Assembly: GCA_029558955.1 (NCBI GenBank)
Contig: JAKQCW010000095.1
Coordinates: 1 to 59,033, forward strand
Direction of reading: 5' to 3'
Source: Chloroflexota bacterium
Lineage (GTDB): Bacteria; Chloroflexota; Anaerolineae; JAAEKA01
DNA: 59,033 nucleotides
The translations under genes were made by a program, and so were the position numbers. The notes under the pieces are model-generated. The model did not search any database. It was not told the DNA's origin and saw nothing but the letters and a program-made list of their open reading frames with translations. Positions 45,243 to 56,784 of the stretch are shown in pieces; within the stretch, counting starts at the first letter, position 1; every line of letters starts with the position of its first letter.

Positions 45243-45362
45243 CAGCAATTCCAAATATGACGACAGCCAACCTGGAGTCGAGCCTTCAGGCGGGTGGCGC
45301 TCTCAACTCGCATCGTCCAGACCCGGCTGAAGCCTCGACTCCGCCCATATTTGGAATCGCTG
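45243..45362. mobile_element. MITE-like element, copy C, with 9-bp target duplication
   Basis: 120 bp, same orientation as copy A, ending GGAATCGCTG (one change from the usual terminus). Flanks are CAAGGACCG at 45234-45242 and 45363-45371, a perfect 9-bp target-site duplication. The right-hand duplicate contains the AAGGA that serves as the ribosome-binding site of gntK. Confidence 0.88.
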
Positions 45363-45375
45363 CAAGGACCGCGGC

Positions 45376-45894
45376 ATGTTCGTCATCCTGATGGGCGTAT
45401 CGGGCAGCGGCAAGACCACCGTGGGTCAGGCCTTGGCCCAGGAGCTGGGCTGGCCTTTCTTCGATGGCGACGACTATCACCCCCAGGCCAATGTCGCCAA
45501 GATGGCCGCCGGCATCCCGCTGGACGACCAGGATCGCGCCGGCTGGCTGGCCGCATTGGCCGCGTTGCTGCGCAATGGCCTGGAGCGCAACCAGCAGGGC
45601 GTGATCGCCTGTTCTGCCTTGAAGGAGAGCTACCGTCAGACGCTGCGCACCGCGGCTGGCGAGCCTGATCAGGTGCGCTTCGTCTATCTCAAAGGTGATT
45701 ACGCCACGATCCTGGCGCGCATGCAGAGCCGGGCCGGGCATTTCATGAAAGCCGCCATGCTCCAAGGTCAATTCGAGACGCTGGAAGAGCCGGGCGACGC
45801 GATCACGGTGGCGATCACACAACCGCCGCAGGACATCGTTCATACGATACGACAATGGCTGGAGCATTCCGGCCACACCCCGGGCGCCGCTTGA
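45376..45894 (+). CDS. gntK: gluconokinase
   Basis: 172 residues. P-loop MGVSGSGKTTVGQAL, GDDYHPQANVAKMAAGIPLDD and ACSALKESYRQTLR are the GntK signatures. It phosphorylates gluconate to 6-phosphogluconate, the substrate of the neighbouring gnd. The ribosome-binding site AAGGA lies inside the target duplication left by the MITE. The C-terminus overlaps the -35 of the next promoter. Confidence 0.94.
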   Translation: MFVILMGVSGSGKTTVGQALAQELGWPFFDGDDYHPQANVAKMAAGIPLDDQDRAGWLAALAALLRNGLERNQQGVIACSALKESYRQTLRTAAGEPDQVRFVYLKGDYATILARMQSRAGHFMKAAMLQGQFETLEEPGDAITVAITQPPQDIVHTIRQWLEHSGHTPGAA

Positions 45895-45920
45895 CAGATC
45901 GCTGCTGCGCCCATTATCAT
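45891..45920 (+). promoter_or_regulatory. promoter of the P-type ATPase gene
   Basis: TTGACA (45891-45896), 18-bp spacer, TATCAT (45915-45920). The -35 box overlaps the stop codon of gntK. Confidence 0.65.
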
Positions 45921-45977
45921 GCACTGAGCAACCTGACAGCCGATTGCGAGGCTGTTATCCGTTTCCCAGAGGTAACA

Positions 45978-48887
<2,910 letters not shown>

Positions 48888-48908
48888 CCGCCCACCTATG
48901 CTGCCGTT

Positions 48909-48939
48909 GCCTTTGCCGGCGCCGCCCGCCGGCAAAGGC
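48909..48939 (+). terminator. stem-loop after the P-type ATPase gene
   Basis: Perfect 12-bp stem, GCCTTTGCCGGC (48909-48920) with its complement (48928-48939), 7-base loop. No U-tract follows. Confidence 0.55.
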
Positions 48940-48943
48940 GCAT

Positions 48944-48975
48944 CTGCTGCGGCAATGCTGGCGTTGCCGCAGCAG
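48944..48975 (+). other. second stem-loop upstream of tkt
   Basis: Perfect 12-bp stem CTGCTGCGGCAA (48944-48955) with 48964-48975. It ends 25 bases before the tkt start, so it could be a second terminator or a leader structure of tkt. Confidence 0.5.
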
Positions 48976-49000
48976 CTCAAATTTATTGACGAGGACTGTC

Positions 49001-51019
49001 ATGCAAGAGACCAAAGAGCTTCAAAACCTGGCCGTCAACACGCTGCGCTTCCTTTCGGCCGATGGCGTTCAGCAGGCCAACTCCGGGCATCCCGGCCTGC
49101 CCATGGGCACGGCCCCGTCGGCCTACGCCATCTGGACCCGCCACCTGCGCCACAACCCGGCCAACCCGCACTGGCCCAACCGCGACCGCTTCATCCTCTC
49201 CGGCGGCCACGGCTCGATGCTGCTCTACAGCCTGCTCCATCTGACCGGCTATGACCTTTCGCTGGAGGATCTGAAGCAGTTCCGCCAGTGGGGCAGCCGT
49301 ACCCCTGGCCATCCAGAGTATGGCCTGACCCCGGGCGTCGATGCCACCACCGGCCCGCTGGGCCAGGGCTTTGCCAACGGCGTGGGCATGGCCATCGCCG
49401 AGGCGCACCTGGCCGCGGTCTACAACCGGCCTGGCCACACCCTCATCGACCACACCACCTATGGCATCGTCACCGACGGCGACCTGATGGAAGGGGTGGC
49501 CTCCGAGGCGGCCTCGCTGGCCGGCCATCTGCGCCTGGGCAAGCTGATCTACCTGTACGACGACAACCGCATCTCCATCGAGGGCTCCACCGAGCTGGCC
49601 TTCACCGAGGATCGCGGCCAGCGTTTCGAGGCCTATGGCTGGCAGGTGCAGTATGTCGCCGACGGGCTGGATGTGGAGGCCATCGATCAGGCCATCCAGG
49701 CGGCGCGGCAGGACCCACGGCCGTCGCTGATCGTGGTGCGCAACATCATCGGCTATGGCATGCCCAACCGCCAGGGCACGGCCAAGGCCCACGGCGAGCC
49801 GCCGGGCGACGCCGAGCTGAACGCGGCCAAGGACAACCTGGGCTGGCCGCGTGAGCCCCGTTTCTACCTGCCCGATCAGTCGCTGGCCCTCTTCCGCCAG
49901 GCCGTCGACCGCGGCGCGGCGTGGGAGGCCGCCTGGCAGGAGCAGTTCGCGGCCTATCGCGCCGAGTACCCGGAGCTGGCGGCTGAGCTGGAGCGGCGGC
50001 TGGCCGGCCAATTGCCGCAGGGCTGGGCCGATGGCCTGCCGGAGTTCCCGGCCGACGCCAAGGGCCTCGCGACACGCGCCTCCTCCGGCAAGGTGCTCAA
50101 CGCCATCGCCGAACGCGTGCCCGACCTGATGGGCGGCTCGGCTGATCTGGCGCCCTCGACGCTCACCTGGATGAACAGCTCCCCGGCCTTTGCCGCCGAC
50201 TGCCACGAAGGGCGCAACATCCACTTCGGCGTGCGCGAGCATGGCATGGGCGCGATCGTCAACGGCCTGGCCTATCACGGCGGCGTGATCCCCTTCGACG
50301 CCACCTTCTTCGTCTTCTCCGACTACATGCGGCCGGTGCTGCGGGTGGCTGCACTCTCACACCTGCGCCGTATCTCGGTTTTCACCCATGACAGCATCGG
50401 CGTGGGCGAGGATGGCCCAACCCATCAGCCGGTTGAGCATCTGGCCGCGCTGCGCGCCATTCCCAACCTGCTGGACCTGCGGCCGGCCGACGCCAACGAG
50501 GTGCGCGAGGCCTGGATCGTGGCCATCGAAAGCGCCCATCGTCCGGCCGCGCTGGCGCTGACCCGTCAGAACCTGCCCACGCTGGACCGCACAGTCCTGG
50601 CGCCGGCCGCCGGGCTGCGCCGCGGCGCCTACGTGTTGGCCGATCTGGGCCCGGCCCAGGGCCAGCCGCAGATCATCCTGATGGCCAGCGGCTCGGAGGT
50701 CAGCCTGATCGTCGCGGCCGGTCAGCGCCTGGCCGAGCAGGGCGTGGCGGTGCGACTGGTCTCCTTCCCCAGTTGGACGCTGTTCGCCGAGCAGGACGCC
50801 GCCTATCAGGAGGCGGTGCTCCCCTCCTCCGTCGCCGCCCGGCTGGCCGTGGAGGCCGGCGTCACCCTGGGCTGGCAGCGCTGGGTCGGCTCGCATGGCC
50901 GCGTTCTGGGCATCGACCGCTACGGCGCCTCAGCGCCCGCGGCCACCGTCTTCCAGCACCTGGGCCTCACGGCGGAGAACGTCGTGAAGATCGCTCTGGA
51001 GATGATGAGTAACGAGTAA
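49001..51019 (+). CDS. tkt: transketolase
   Basis: 672 residues from the ATG at 49001 with GAGGA upstream. The ThDP-binding loop [20 protein letters not shown], the motifs [33 protein letters not shown], the ThDP-pocket [14 protein letters not shown] and [20 protein letters not shown] are complete. It transfers two-carbon units between pentose phosphates. Its last residues (MMSNE) and stop are read from the first units of a heptanucleotide array. tal follows after that array, so gnd, gntK, tkt and tal supply most of a non-oxidative pentose pathway. Confidence 0.95.
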   Translation: MQETKELQNLAVNTLRFLSADGVQQANSGHPGLPMGTAPSAYAIWTRHLRHNPANPHWPNRDRFILSGGHGSMLLYSLLHLTGYDLSLEDLKQFRQWGSRTPGHPEYGLTPGVDATTGPLGQGFANGVGMAIAEAHLAAVYNRPGHTLIDHTTYGIVTDGDLMEGVASEAASLAGHLRLGKLIYLYDDNRISIEGSTELAFTEDRGQRFEAYGWQVQYVADGLDVEAIDQAIQAARQDPRPSLIVVRNIIGYGMPNRQGTAKAHGEPPGDAELNAAKDNLGWPREPRFYLPDQSLALFRQAVDRGAAWEAAWQEQFAAYRAEYPELAAELERRLAGQLPQGWADGLPEFPADAKGLATRASSGKVLNAIAERVPDLMGGSADLAPSTLTWMNSSPAFAADCHEGRNIHFGVREHGMGAIVNGLAYHGGVIPFDATFFVFSDYMRPVLRVAALSHLRRISVFTHDSIGVGEDGPTHQPVEHLAALRAIPNLLDLRPADANEVREAWIVAIESAHRPAALALTRQNLPTLDRTVLAPAAGLRRGAYVLADLGPAQGQPQIILMASGSEVSLIVAAGQRLAEQGVAVRLVSFPSWTLFAEQDAAYQEAVLPSSVAARLAVEAGVTLGWQRWVGSHGRVLGIDRYGASAPAATVFQHLGLTAENVVKIALEMMSNE

Positions 51020-51358
51020 CTCGTAACCGGAATTGCGGGTGTTGGCTTTGAGTCGTGCGAGGTTTGAGCGTAATGCGTAATGCGTAATGCGTAACCGGAA
51101 TTGCGGGTGTTGGCTTTGAGTCGTGCGAGGTTTGAGCGTAATGCGTAATGCGTAATGCGTAACCGGAATGGCGACAAGCGTCTCTGGGTTACGAGTTACG
51201 CATTACTCTTCACGCCTCACAAACTGCACCCGACGCCAGACGCGAGCCCATCGTTCCACACCGCTCAAAGACGCTTCACATACTCACACATTCCGGGTTA
51301 CGCATTACTCGTTACGCATTACGCTTCCCACCGCCAACCCCCGCCATCTCCAAGTTAC
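51007..51358. repeat. heptanucleotide arrays with tandem 68-bp duplication between tkt and tal
   Basis: Forward CGTAATG/CGTAACT units (51007-51165) alternate with a 37-bp spacer (GGAATTGCGGGTGTTGGC and onward), giving a 68-bp unit at 51023 and 51091 with a third start at 51159. Reverse-oriented units (GTTACGCATTACTC) follow at 51187-51210 and 51297-51331. No gene is present in this 362-base gap; the array provides the tkt stop codon. Confidence 0.85.
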
Positions 51359-51381
51359 GCATCACCCAAAAGGAACAAACC

Positions 51382-52512
51382 ATGAACACCGTACAACAAC
51401 TCCATCAGCTTGGCCAGTCGATCTGGTGCGACAATATCCAGCGCGGGCTGCTGGTCAACGGCGAGTTTGCCGGCATGATCGCGCGCGGCGAGATCCGCGG
51501 GGTCACCTCCAACCCGACCATTTTCATGAACGCCATGACCAAGACCAGCGACTACGATGCCGGGCTGGCGCCGCTGGCCCAGGCCGGCCACAGCGCAGAG
51601 CAGATCTTCTGGCAGTTGGCCGTGGAGGACATCATCGCCGGGGCCGATCTGCTGACGCCGCTCTATCAGCAGTCCAACGCCGGCGATGGCTACATCAGCC
51701 TGGAGGTCAGCCCCTATCTGGCGCACGACACCGAGAGCACCATCTCCGAGGCCAGGCGGCTGTGGAAGCTGATCAACCGGCCCAACCTGATGATCAAGAT
51801 CCCGGCGACCGGGGTCAGCCTGCCGGCCATCCGCGCGGCCATCGCCGATGGCATCAACGTCAACGTGACGCTGATCTTCTCGCGTGAGCGCTACGCCGAG
51901 GTGATGGAGGCCTATCTGCAAGGGCTGGAGCAGCGCGTCGCCGCCGGGCTGCCGGTGGACAGGATCGCCTCGGTGGCCTCGTTCTTCGTCTCGCGCGTCG
52001 ACAGCAAAGTCGATGGCCGCCTGACGGAGATGATCAACCGCGCCGATGAGCGGGCCGACCAGGCCGCCCAACTGCTGGGCAAGGCCGCCATCGCCAACGC
52101 CAAGCTGGCCTATGCCGACTACAAGGTGGTCTTTGGCGGCGAGCGTTTCCAGGCGCTGCGGGCCAGGGGCGCGCGGGTGCAACGTCCGCTCTGGGCCTCG
52201 ACCAGCACCAAGAACCCCCATTATCCAGACCTGATGTACGTGGATACCCTGGTCGGGCCAGACACGGTGAACACCGTGCCGCCGCAGACCCTGCACGCCC
52301 TGCTCGATCACGGCGTCATCCGCCCCAACACGGTGGAGGAAGACCTGGCCGGCGCTGAGCAGGCGCTGCAAGCGTTGGAGCAGATGGGCATCGCCATGCG
52401 CGCCGTCACCCAGGAGCTGGAGGACGAAGGGGTTGCCTCCTTCTCCCAGGCCTTCGCCGAGGTGGTCGAACAGATGGAGCAGCGGCGACAGGCGGTTCTC
52501 CAGGCGTCATGA
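51382..52512 (+). CDS. tal: transaldolase
   Basis: 376 residues with AAGGA upstream of the ATG. LGQSIWCDNIQRGLLVNGEF, GVTSNPTIFMNAM, the Schiff-base lysine in NLMIKIPATGVSLPAI, NVTLIFSRERYAEVMEAYL and SVASFFVSRVDSKVD identify the longer bacterial transaldolase class (as in TAL of actinobacteria and chloroflexi). It transfers a dihydroxyacetone unit between sugar phosphates. Its stop overlaps the next small gene as ATGA. Confidence 0.93.
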   Translation: MNTVQQLHQLGQSIWCDNIQRGLLVNGEFAGMIARGEIRGVTSNPTIFMNAMTKTSDYDAGLAPLAQAGHSAEQIFWQLAVEDIIAGADLLTPLYQQSNAGDGYISLEVSPYLAHDTESTISEARRLWKLINRPNLMIKIPATGVSLPAIRAAIADGINVNVTLIFSRERYAEVMEAYLQGLEQRVAAGLPVDRIASVASFFVSRVDSKVDGRLTEMINRADERADQAAQLLGKAAIANAKLAYADYKVVFGGERFQALRARGARVQRPLWASTSTKNPHYPDLMYVDTLVGPDTVNTVPPQTLHALLDHGVIRPNTVEEDLAGAEQALQALEQMGIAMRAVTQELEDEGVASFSQAFAEVVEQMEQRRQAVLQAS

Positions 52513-52706
52513 GCCGCAGCCATCTGATCGAGCGCAAGCATCAGGTCATCGCCCAGCTCCAGCGCGCCCGGCGTCAGTTGGAGCACGTGCAGGGGTTGAG
52601 CGACCCGCGCAGCCAGCGCCGCGCCCAGGAGCTGGAGGCGCTACTGGCTGAGCTGATGGCCGAGGAACACCGCTTGCGGCTGCAGATCGACCGGTCGAAA
52701 GATTGA
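52509..52706 (+). CDS. small coiled-coil protein coupled to tal
   Basis: 65 residues, MSRSHLIERKHQVIAQLQRA, rich in Arg, Leu, Glu and Gln, with heptad-like spacing (RRQLEHVQGL, RRAQELEALLAELMAEEH) that predicts a coiled coil. Its ATG overlaps the tal TGA, so it should be translated by coupling. No family was recognised. The short frame could be spurious, but codon use and coupling favour a real gene. Confidence 0.55.
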   Translation: MSRSHLIERKHQVIAQLQRARRQLEHVQGLSDPRSQRRAQELEALLAELMAEEHRLRLQIDRSKD

Positions 52707-52737
52707 CGCCAGGGCTTGAACAGGAGATAAACGTCTT

Positions 52738-54696
52738 ATGCATGGAGGCGGTTGGCGGAGCTATATCAGCCACGACCCCAACAAGAGCAAGCCCCGGGTG
52801 GACCGGGCGCTCTTGCAGCGGGTGCTGGGTTATGCTAGACCCTACTGGTGGATGGTGCTGCTGGTGCTGGCGGCCATCATCGCCATCTCGCTGATCGAGC
52901 TGCTCCCGCCGCTGATCCTGCGCCAGTTGATCGACGTCACGCTGCCAACCAAGAATCTGACGCAGCTCCACCGGCTGGCGCTGGCGCTGCTGGCGGTTCC
53001 GGTGGTCAGCGGGTTGATCGACGTCGGCCAGCGCTATTTCAGCGCCAAGATGGGGGAAGGCATCATCTTCGACCTGCGCCAGCAGATGTACGGGCACCTG
53101 TCGCGCATGGCGCTGCGCTTCTTTACCCACACCAAGTCGGGCGAGATCATCTCCCGCTTCAACAACGACGTGGTGGGCGCACAAAATGCCATCACCGGCA
53201 CCATCCCCAACATGGTGGTCAACGTGGTGACGGTGGTCTCCACCCTGGTCATCATGATCTCCATCGACTGGCGGCTGACGCTGTTGGCCATCGCCGTGGC
53301 GCCGCTCTTCCTCTTGCCGGCCAAGCGGGTAGCCGGCACGCTGCGCACCATCCGCCGCCAGGCCATGGATGCCAACGCCGAACAGAGCAACATCATCACC
53401 GAGACGTTGGGCATCAACGGCGCGTTGCTGGTCAAGACCTTTGGCCGGCAGCAGCAGGAAGAAGCGCGCTTTCGGACGGTCAACGCGCAGGTGCGCGATC
53501 TGGGCGTGCGCCGGGCGCTGGTGGGCCGTTGGTTCTTCATGGGGCTGAGCCTCTCCGCGGCCGTGGGCACGGCGCTGGTCTACTGGGTGGGCGGCCAGAT
53601 GGTGATCGCCGACGCGCTGACCATCGGCACCATCGTCGCCTTTGCCGCCTACCTAGCCCGGCTCTACGGGCCGATCTCCTCCCTCTCCAACATCCAGGTG
53701 GAGTTTGCCCAGTCCATGGTCAGCTTCGAGCGGGTGTTCGAGTACCTGGACGTGCCGGCGGAGATCGAGGATGCGCCCAACGCGCGGGTGTTGGAGCAGG
53801 TGGCCGGCCACATTCGCTTCGCCGACGTCTCCTTCAGCTATCTGGCCGAGGCGGAGCGCCTGCGGATCGAAGCTGGCCAGGCCGGCCAGGCGGGGGCCGC
53901 TCACACCGCGCCGGCCGAGCAGCCCGCCATGCGCGCCGGCCGCGGCGAGCACGCGGAGGGCGCGGAGGGCGAGGCGCCCGACGTGGCGACGGTGGCCACG
54001 CGCACCTGGGCCCTGCGTCACTTCACCGCCGAGATCATGCCGGGTCAACTGGTCGCGCTGGTGGGGCGCAGCGGCGCGGGGAAGACCACCGTCACCTACC
54101 TGCTGCCGCGGCTCTACGACGTCAACCAGGGCGCGATCACCATCGACGGCCATGACCTGCGCGCTGTGACCCAGCAGTCGCTGGCCGAACAGATCGGCCT
54201 CGTCATGCAGGAGACCTACCTGTTCCACGACACCATCCGCAGGAATCTGCTCTACGCGCGGCCGGAGGCCAGCGAGGAGGAGATGATCGCGGCCGCCAAA
54301 GCTGCCAGCATCCACAGCTTCATCGCCAAGCTGCCGGCCGGCTACGACACGGTGGTGGGGGAACGGGGCTACCGGCTGAGCGGCGGCGAAAAGCAGCGGC
54401 TGGCCATCGCCCGGGTGATCCTCAAGGACCCGCGCATTCTGATCCTGGACGAAGCCACCTCGCACCTGGATTCGGAGAACGAAGCGTTGATCCAGGAGGC
54501 GCTGGCGCCCCTCTTCCGCGGCCGCACCAGCGTGGTCATCGCCCACCGGCTCTCCACCATCCTGGCCGCCGACACCATCCTGGTGCTGGACGAGGGGCGG
54601 CTGGTGGAAAGCGGCTCGCACGAGGAGCTGCTGGCCCAGGGCAGCCTCTATGCGCACCTGTACGAGACCCAATTCCGGCAAGGCGAGGCTGGCTGA
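52738..54696 (+). CDS. ABC exporter, transmembrane domain fused to ATPase
   Basis: 652 residues. The N-terminal ABC transmembrane domain (six helices, residues about 35-330) has YARPYWWMVLLVLAAIIAIS and HTKSGEIISRFNNDV; the ATPase domain has Walker A LVGRSGAGKTTVTYLLPRLY, Q-loop VMQETYLFHDTIRRNL, signature YRLSGGEKQRLAIARVIL, Walker B ILILDEATSHLD and an H-loop. A 45-residue Ala/Gly/Glu-rich segment (residues about 377-420) interrupts the start of the ATPase domain. Half-size exporter of lipid or drug type, working as a dimer; cargo unknown. AGGAG lies 11 bases upstream of the ATG. Confidence 0.9.
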   Translation: MHGGGWRSYISHDPNKSKPRVDRALLQRVLGYARPYWWMVLLVLAAIIAISLIELLPPLILRQLIDVTLPTKNLTQLHRLALALLAVPVVSGLIDVGQRYFSAKMGEGIIFDLRQQMYGHLSRMALRFFTHTKSGEIISRFNNDVVGAQNAITGTIPNMVVNVVTVVSTLVIMISIDWRLTLLAIAVAPLFLLPAKRVAGTLRTIRRQAMDANAEQSNIITETLGINGALLVKTFGRQQQEEARFRTVNAQVRDLGVRRALVGRWFFMGLSLSAAVGTALVYWVGGQMVIADALTIGTIVAFAAYLARLYGPISSLSNIQVEFAQSMVSFERVFEYLDVPAEIEDAPNARVLEQVAGHIRFADVSFSYLAEAERLRIEAGQAGQAGAAHTAPAEQPAMRAGRGEHAEGAEGEAPDVATVATRTWALRHFTAEIMPGQLVALVGRSGAGKTTVTYLLPRLYDVNQGAITIDGHDLRAVTQQSLAEQIGLVMQETYLFHDTIRRNLLYARPEASEEEMIAAAKAASIHSFIAKLPAGYDTVVGERGYRLSGGEKQRLAIARVILKDPRILILDEATSHLDSENEALIQEALAPLFRGRTSVVIAHRLSTILAADTILVLDEGRLVESGSHEELLAQGSLYAHLYETQFRQGEAG

Positions 54697-54720
54697 GCCA
54701 TGCTCGCGGGCGCGGCAAAG

Positions 54721-54749
54721 TTGCTGAGACCCTGAGAGTGTGTTATCAT
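54721..54749 (+). promoter_or_regulatory. promoter for the 54794 gene
   Basis: TTGCTG (54721-54726), 17-bp spacer, TATCAT (54744-54749). Confidence 0.5.
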
Positions 54750-54793
54750 CTCAGCGCCCGGCCATGCCGGGCACATTCGCATGGAGAGACAGG

Positions 54794-55519
54794 ATGTCCA
54801 CCAACGGCGCGTCCAAACGCAAGACCCTAGACGACATGTTTCCTGATGAGTTTCCCGGCGGCGAGGCGCGCTTCCAACCGCTGATCTCCGGCTACGTCGG
54901 CTTCGAGATGGTGGTCGGCGCACTGATCAGCGCGGCCAGCGAGGCCGGCCTGCGCCTCTTCGAGGCGGCCAGCACCCTGGACACCACCACGCTGGAGCGC
55001 CGTTTCAGCGCCTCCTGCGTGCCGCAGGAGTGGCATCACCCGGTCGAGCTGTGGGCCGAGGTCAGCTTCTACTGGCCGGCCGAGTACACCGCGCTCAGCC
55101 TCTACGGCGATGAAGTGCTCTGCGACATGTATCACGCCGAAAATGTGCCCTGTCGCCATCAGAACCAGGCGGCCAGCCTTTTCACCGAGCTGGAGGTGGA
55201 GTATCTGCTCCCCTTCGAGTTCGTGCGCCGTCTGGACAGCGACGACGGCGTGGAACGCACCGCGCGCCGCATTCGCCAGCTCTTCACCGACGTGGTCGAG
55301 CATGACAACATCGTCGGCGTCGAGGCCAAGGCGCTCTACACCGGCGACGGGCTGCAGCTTTCCAGCATCAAGGCCGGCCACGTCTGGGTGCTGGACGAGG
55401 AACTGAGCGACCACACCCTGCTGCGGGCCGCCTTTCTGGAGATCGGACAGGAGATCCGGACGGTGTTGGCGCGCTTCAGCCAGGAATTTTCACCCAAACA
55501 GGCAGATACCCGTGACTGA
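54794..55519 (+). CDS. hypothetical protein
   Basis: 241 residues from the ATG at 54794, with GGAG upstream. No signal peptide or membrane helix. The sequence has CVPQEWHHPVELWAEVSFYW, ALSLYGDEVLCDMYHAE and TARRIRQLFTDVVEHDNIVG, mixed alpha/beta in composition; no family was recognised. Its end overlaps the GTG start of the next gene by eight bases, suggesting joint function with the M23-like protein. Confidence 0.7.
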   Translation: MSTNGASKRKTLDDMFPDEFPGGEARFQPLISGYVGFEMVVGALISAASEAGLRLFEAASTLDTTTLERRFSASCVPQEWHHPVELWAEVSFYWPAEYTALSLYGDEVLCDMYHAENVPCRHQNQAASLFTELEVEYLLPFEFVRRLDSDDGVERTARRIRQLFTDVVEHDNIVGVEAKALYTGDGLQLSSIKAGHVWVLDEELSDHTLLRAAFLEIGQEIRTVLARFSQEFSPKQADTRD

Positions 55520-56540
55520 AGCTGAGATGCGTCTGGAGGCCCGACCGGCGCGGGTCTATGTCGGGCTGTATGACCGGCTGCCCCATCCCGGCCTGGGCCC
55601 GGTGCAGGAATTCGTCTTCGACATGGGGATCACGGCCACCCGGCCGGTGGTGTTGACCGATGTGGTGTGGCGCGTCTATGACCAGAGCGACCACGTGGCC
55701 GCGGTGCGGCAGCGCCTGGGCCAGGCCGCCATGCACGAGCTGACCCTGGGCCAGTTCGGCGTGGCGCCGGGCATGGGGCTGATCATCCCCCGCTGTTATT
55801 TTCTGGAGCAGGGCGCGCTGCCGCTGAGCCATGTGCGGGTGAGCGTGGCCGGCTACGACTACGAGACGCAGGCGGCGGTGACGGCCGTGCTGGAGATCCC
55901 GCTGGTCTATCATCAGCAGCAGGTCAAGCTGCGGCTGCCGGTGGCCGACGGCGCCTGGTGGACCATCACCGGCAACGACTGGTCGTCGATGCACAAGGCG
56001 GACCCGGTCAGTTGGACCTTCGCCTACGATTTCGTGCGTTTGGGCCCCGACGGCCAGACCTTTGCCGGCCGCGGGCTGCGCAACGAGGATCATTACAGCT
56101 TTGGCCAGCCGGTGCTGGCCCCGGCCGCGGGCAAGGTCGTCCAGGTGCGCGCCGACATGCCAGACCAGCCGCCAGGCCAGCCGCTGGACGCCGATCAACT
56201 GGCGGGCGACGCGGTGCGCCTGGCCGGCAACACCGTGGTCATCGGCCATGGCCGCGGCGAGTTCAGCTACCTGGCCCACCTGCAAAGCGGCAGCGTGCAG
56301 GTTCAGGTGGGCGACGTGGTCAAGAGAGGCCAGCCGGTGGCGGCGGTGGGCAATTCCGGCCATTCGCCGGGGCCGCACCTGCACTATCATTTCCAGGATG
56401 GCCCCAATCTTTTCGTGGATCGCGGCCTGCCGGTCATGTTCAGCGATTTCATGGCGGTCGGCGACCACGTCGGGCAGGCCACCATCCCCTCGCGCATGAT
56501 CGTCAGCCCTGCGCCGGGGAGAGTAACTCGTAACCCGTAA
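55512..56540 (+). CDS. M23/LytM-like peptidase domain protein
   Basis: 342 residues from a GTG at 55512; the first ATG is at 55527 (MRLEARPARVYVGL). The N-terminal 150 residues are beta-rich and unassigned. The C-terminal part has the peptidase M23 fold: NEDHYSFGQPVLAPAAGKVVQVR, VVIGHGRGEFSYLAHLQSGSV, VGDVVKRGQPVAAVGNSGHSPG and the HLHYHF zinc-ligand motif. The first zinc histidine of H-x3-D appears replaced (SWTFAYDF), so catalysis is doubtful. No signal peptide was seen. The last residues (GRVTRNP) and stop come from a heptanucleotide array. Confidence 0.75.
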   Translation: MTEAEMRLEARPARVYVGLYDRLPHPGLGPVQEFVFDMGITATRPVVLTDVVWRVYDQSDHVAAVRQRLGQAAMHELTLGQFGVAPGMGLIIPRCYFLEQGALPLSHVRVSVAGYDYETQAAVTAVLEIPLVYHQQQVKLRLPVADGAWWTITGNDWSSMHKADPVSWTFAYDFVRLGPDGQTFAGRGLRNEDHYSFGQPVLAPAAGKVVQVRADMPDQPPGQPLDADQLAGDAVRLAGNTVVIGHGRGEFSYLAHLQSGSVQVQVGDVVKRGQPVAAVGNSGHSPGPHLHYHFQDGPNLFVDRGLPVMFSDFMAVGDHVGQATIPSRMIVSPAPGRVTRNP

Positions 56541-56746
56541 CCCGTAACCCGTAACCCGGAGGTGTGCGCTGATGCACATCCTGGCGCGCATCACGCCGCC
56601 CAGAAACAACTCCCGCCTTCCACACTCCGAGTTACGAGTTACGCATCACGAGTTACGCATCACGGGTCACGCCGCCCAGAAACAACTCCCACCTTCCACA
56701 CTCCGAGTTACGAGTTACGCATCACGAGTTACGAATCACGGGTCAC
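56523..56746. repeat. heptanucleotide arrays with 76-bp tandem duplication
   Basis: Forward units (GTAACTCGTAACCCGTAACC) at 56523-56559 overlap the end of the M23-like gene. After a spacer, reverse units (GAGTTACGAGTTACGCATCA) appear twice in a 76-bp tandem unit starting at 56591 and 56667 that also carries ACGCCGCCCAGAAACAACTC. No gene is seen in 56541-56784 apart from frames that simply read through the repeats. Confidence 0.85.
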
Positions 56747-56784
56747 GCACCATCGCGACCCTTAAAACCAAGGAGAAAAAGACC

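Noticed and set aside
51007..51358. CRISPR-like array
   Set aside because: Units are 7 bp with no unique spacers of uniform length, and no cas genes are present.
56562..56784. Open frames through the heptamer region before the acidic protein
   Set aside because: They consist of repeat translation only, and the true start has AAGGAG at 56785.
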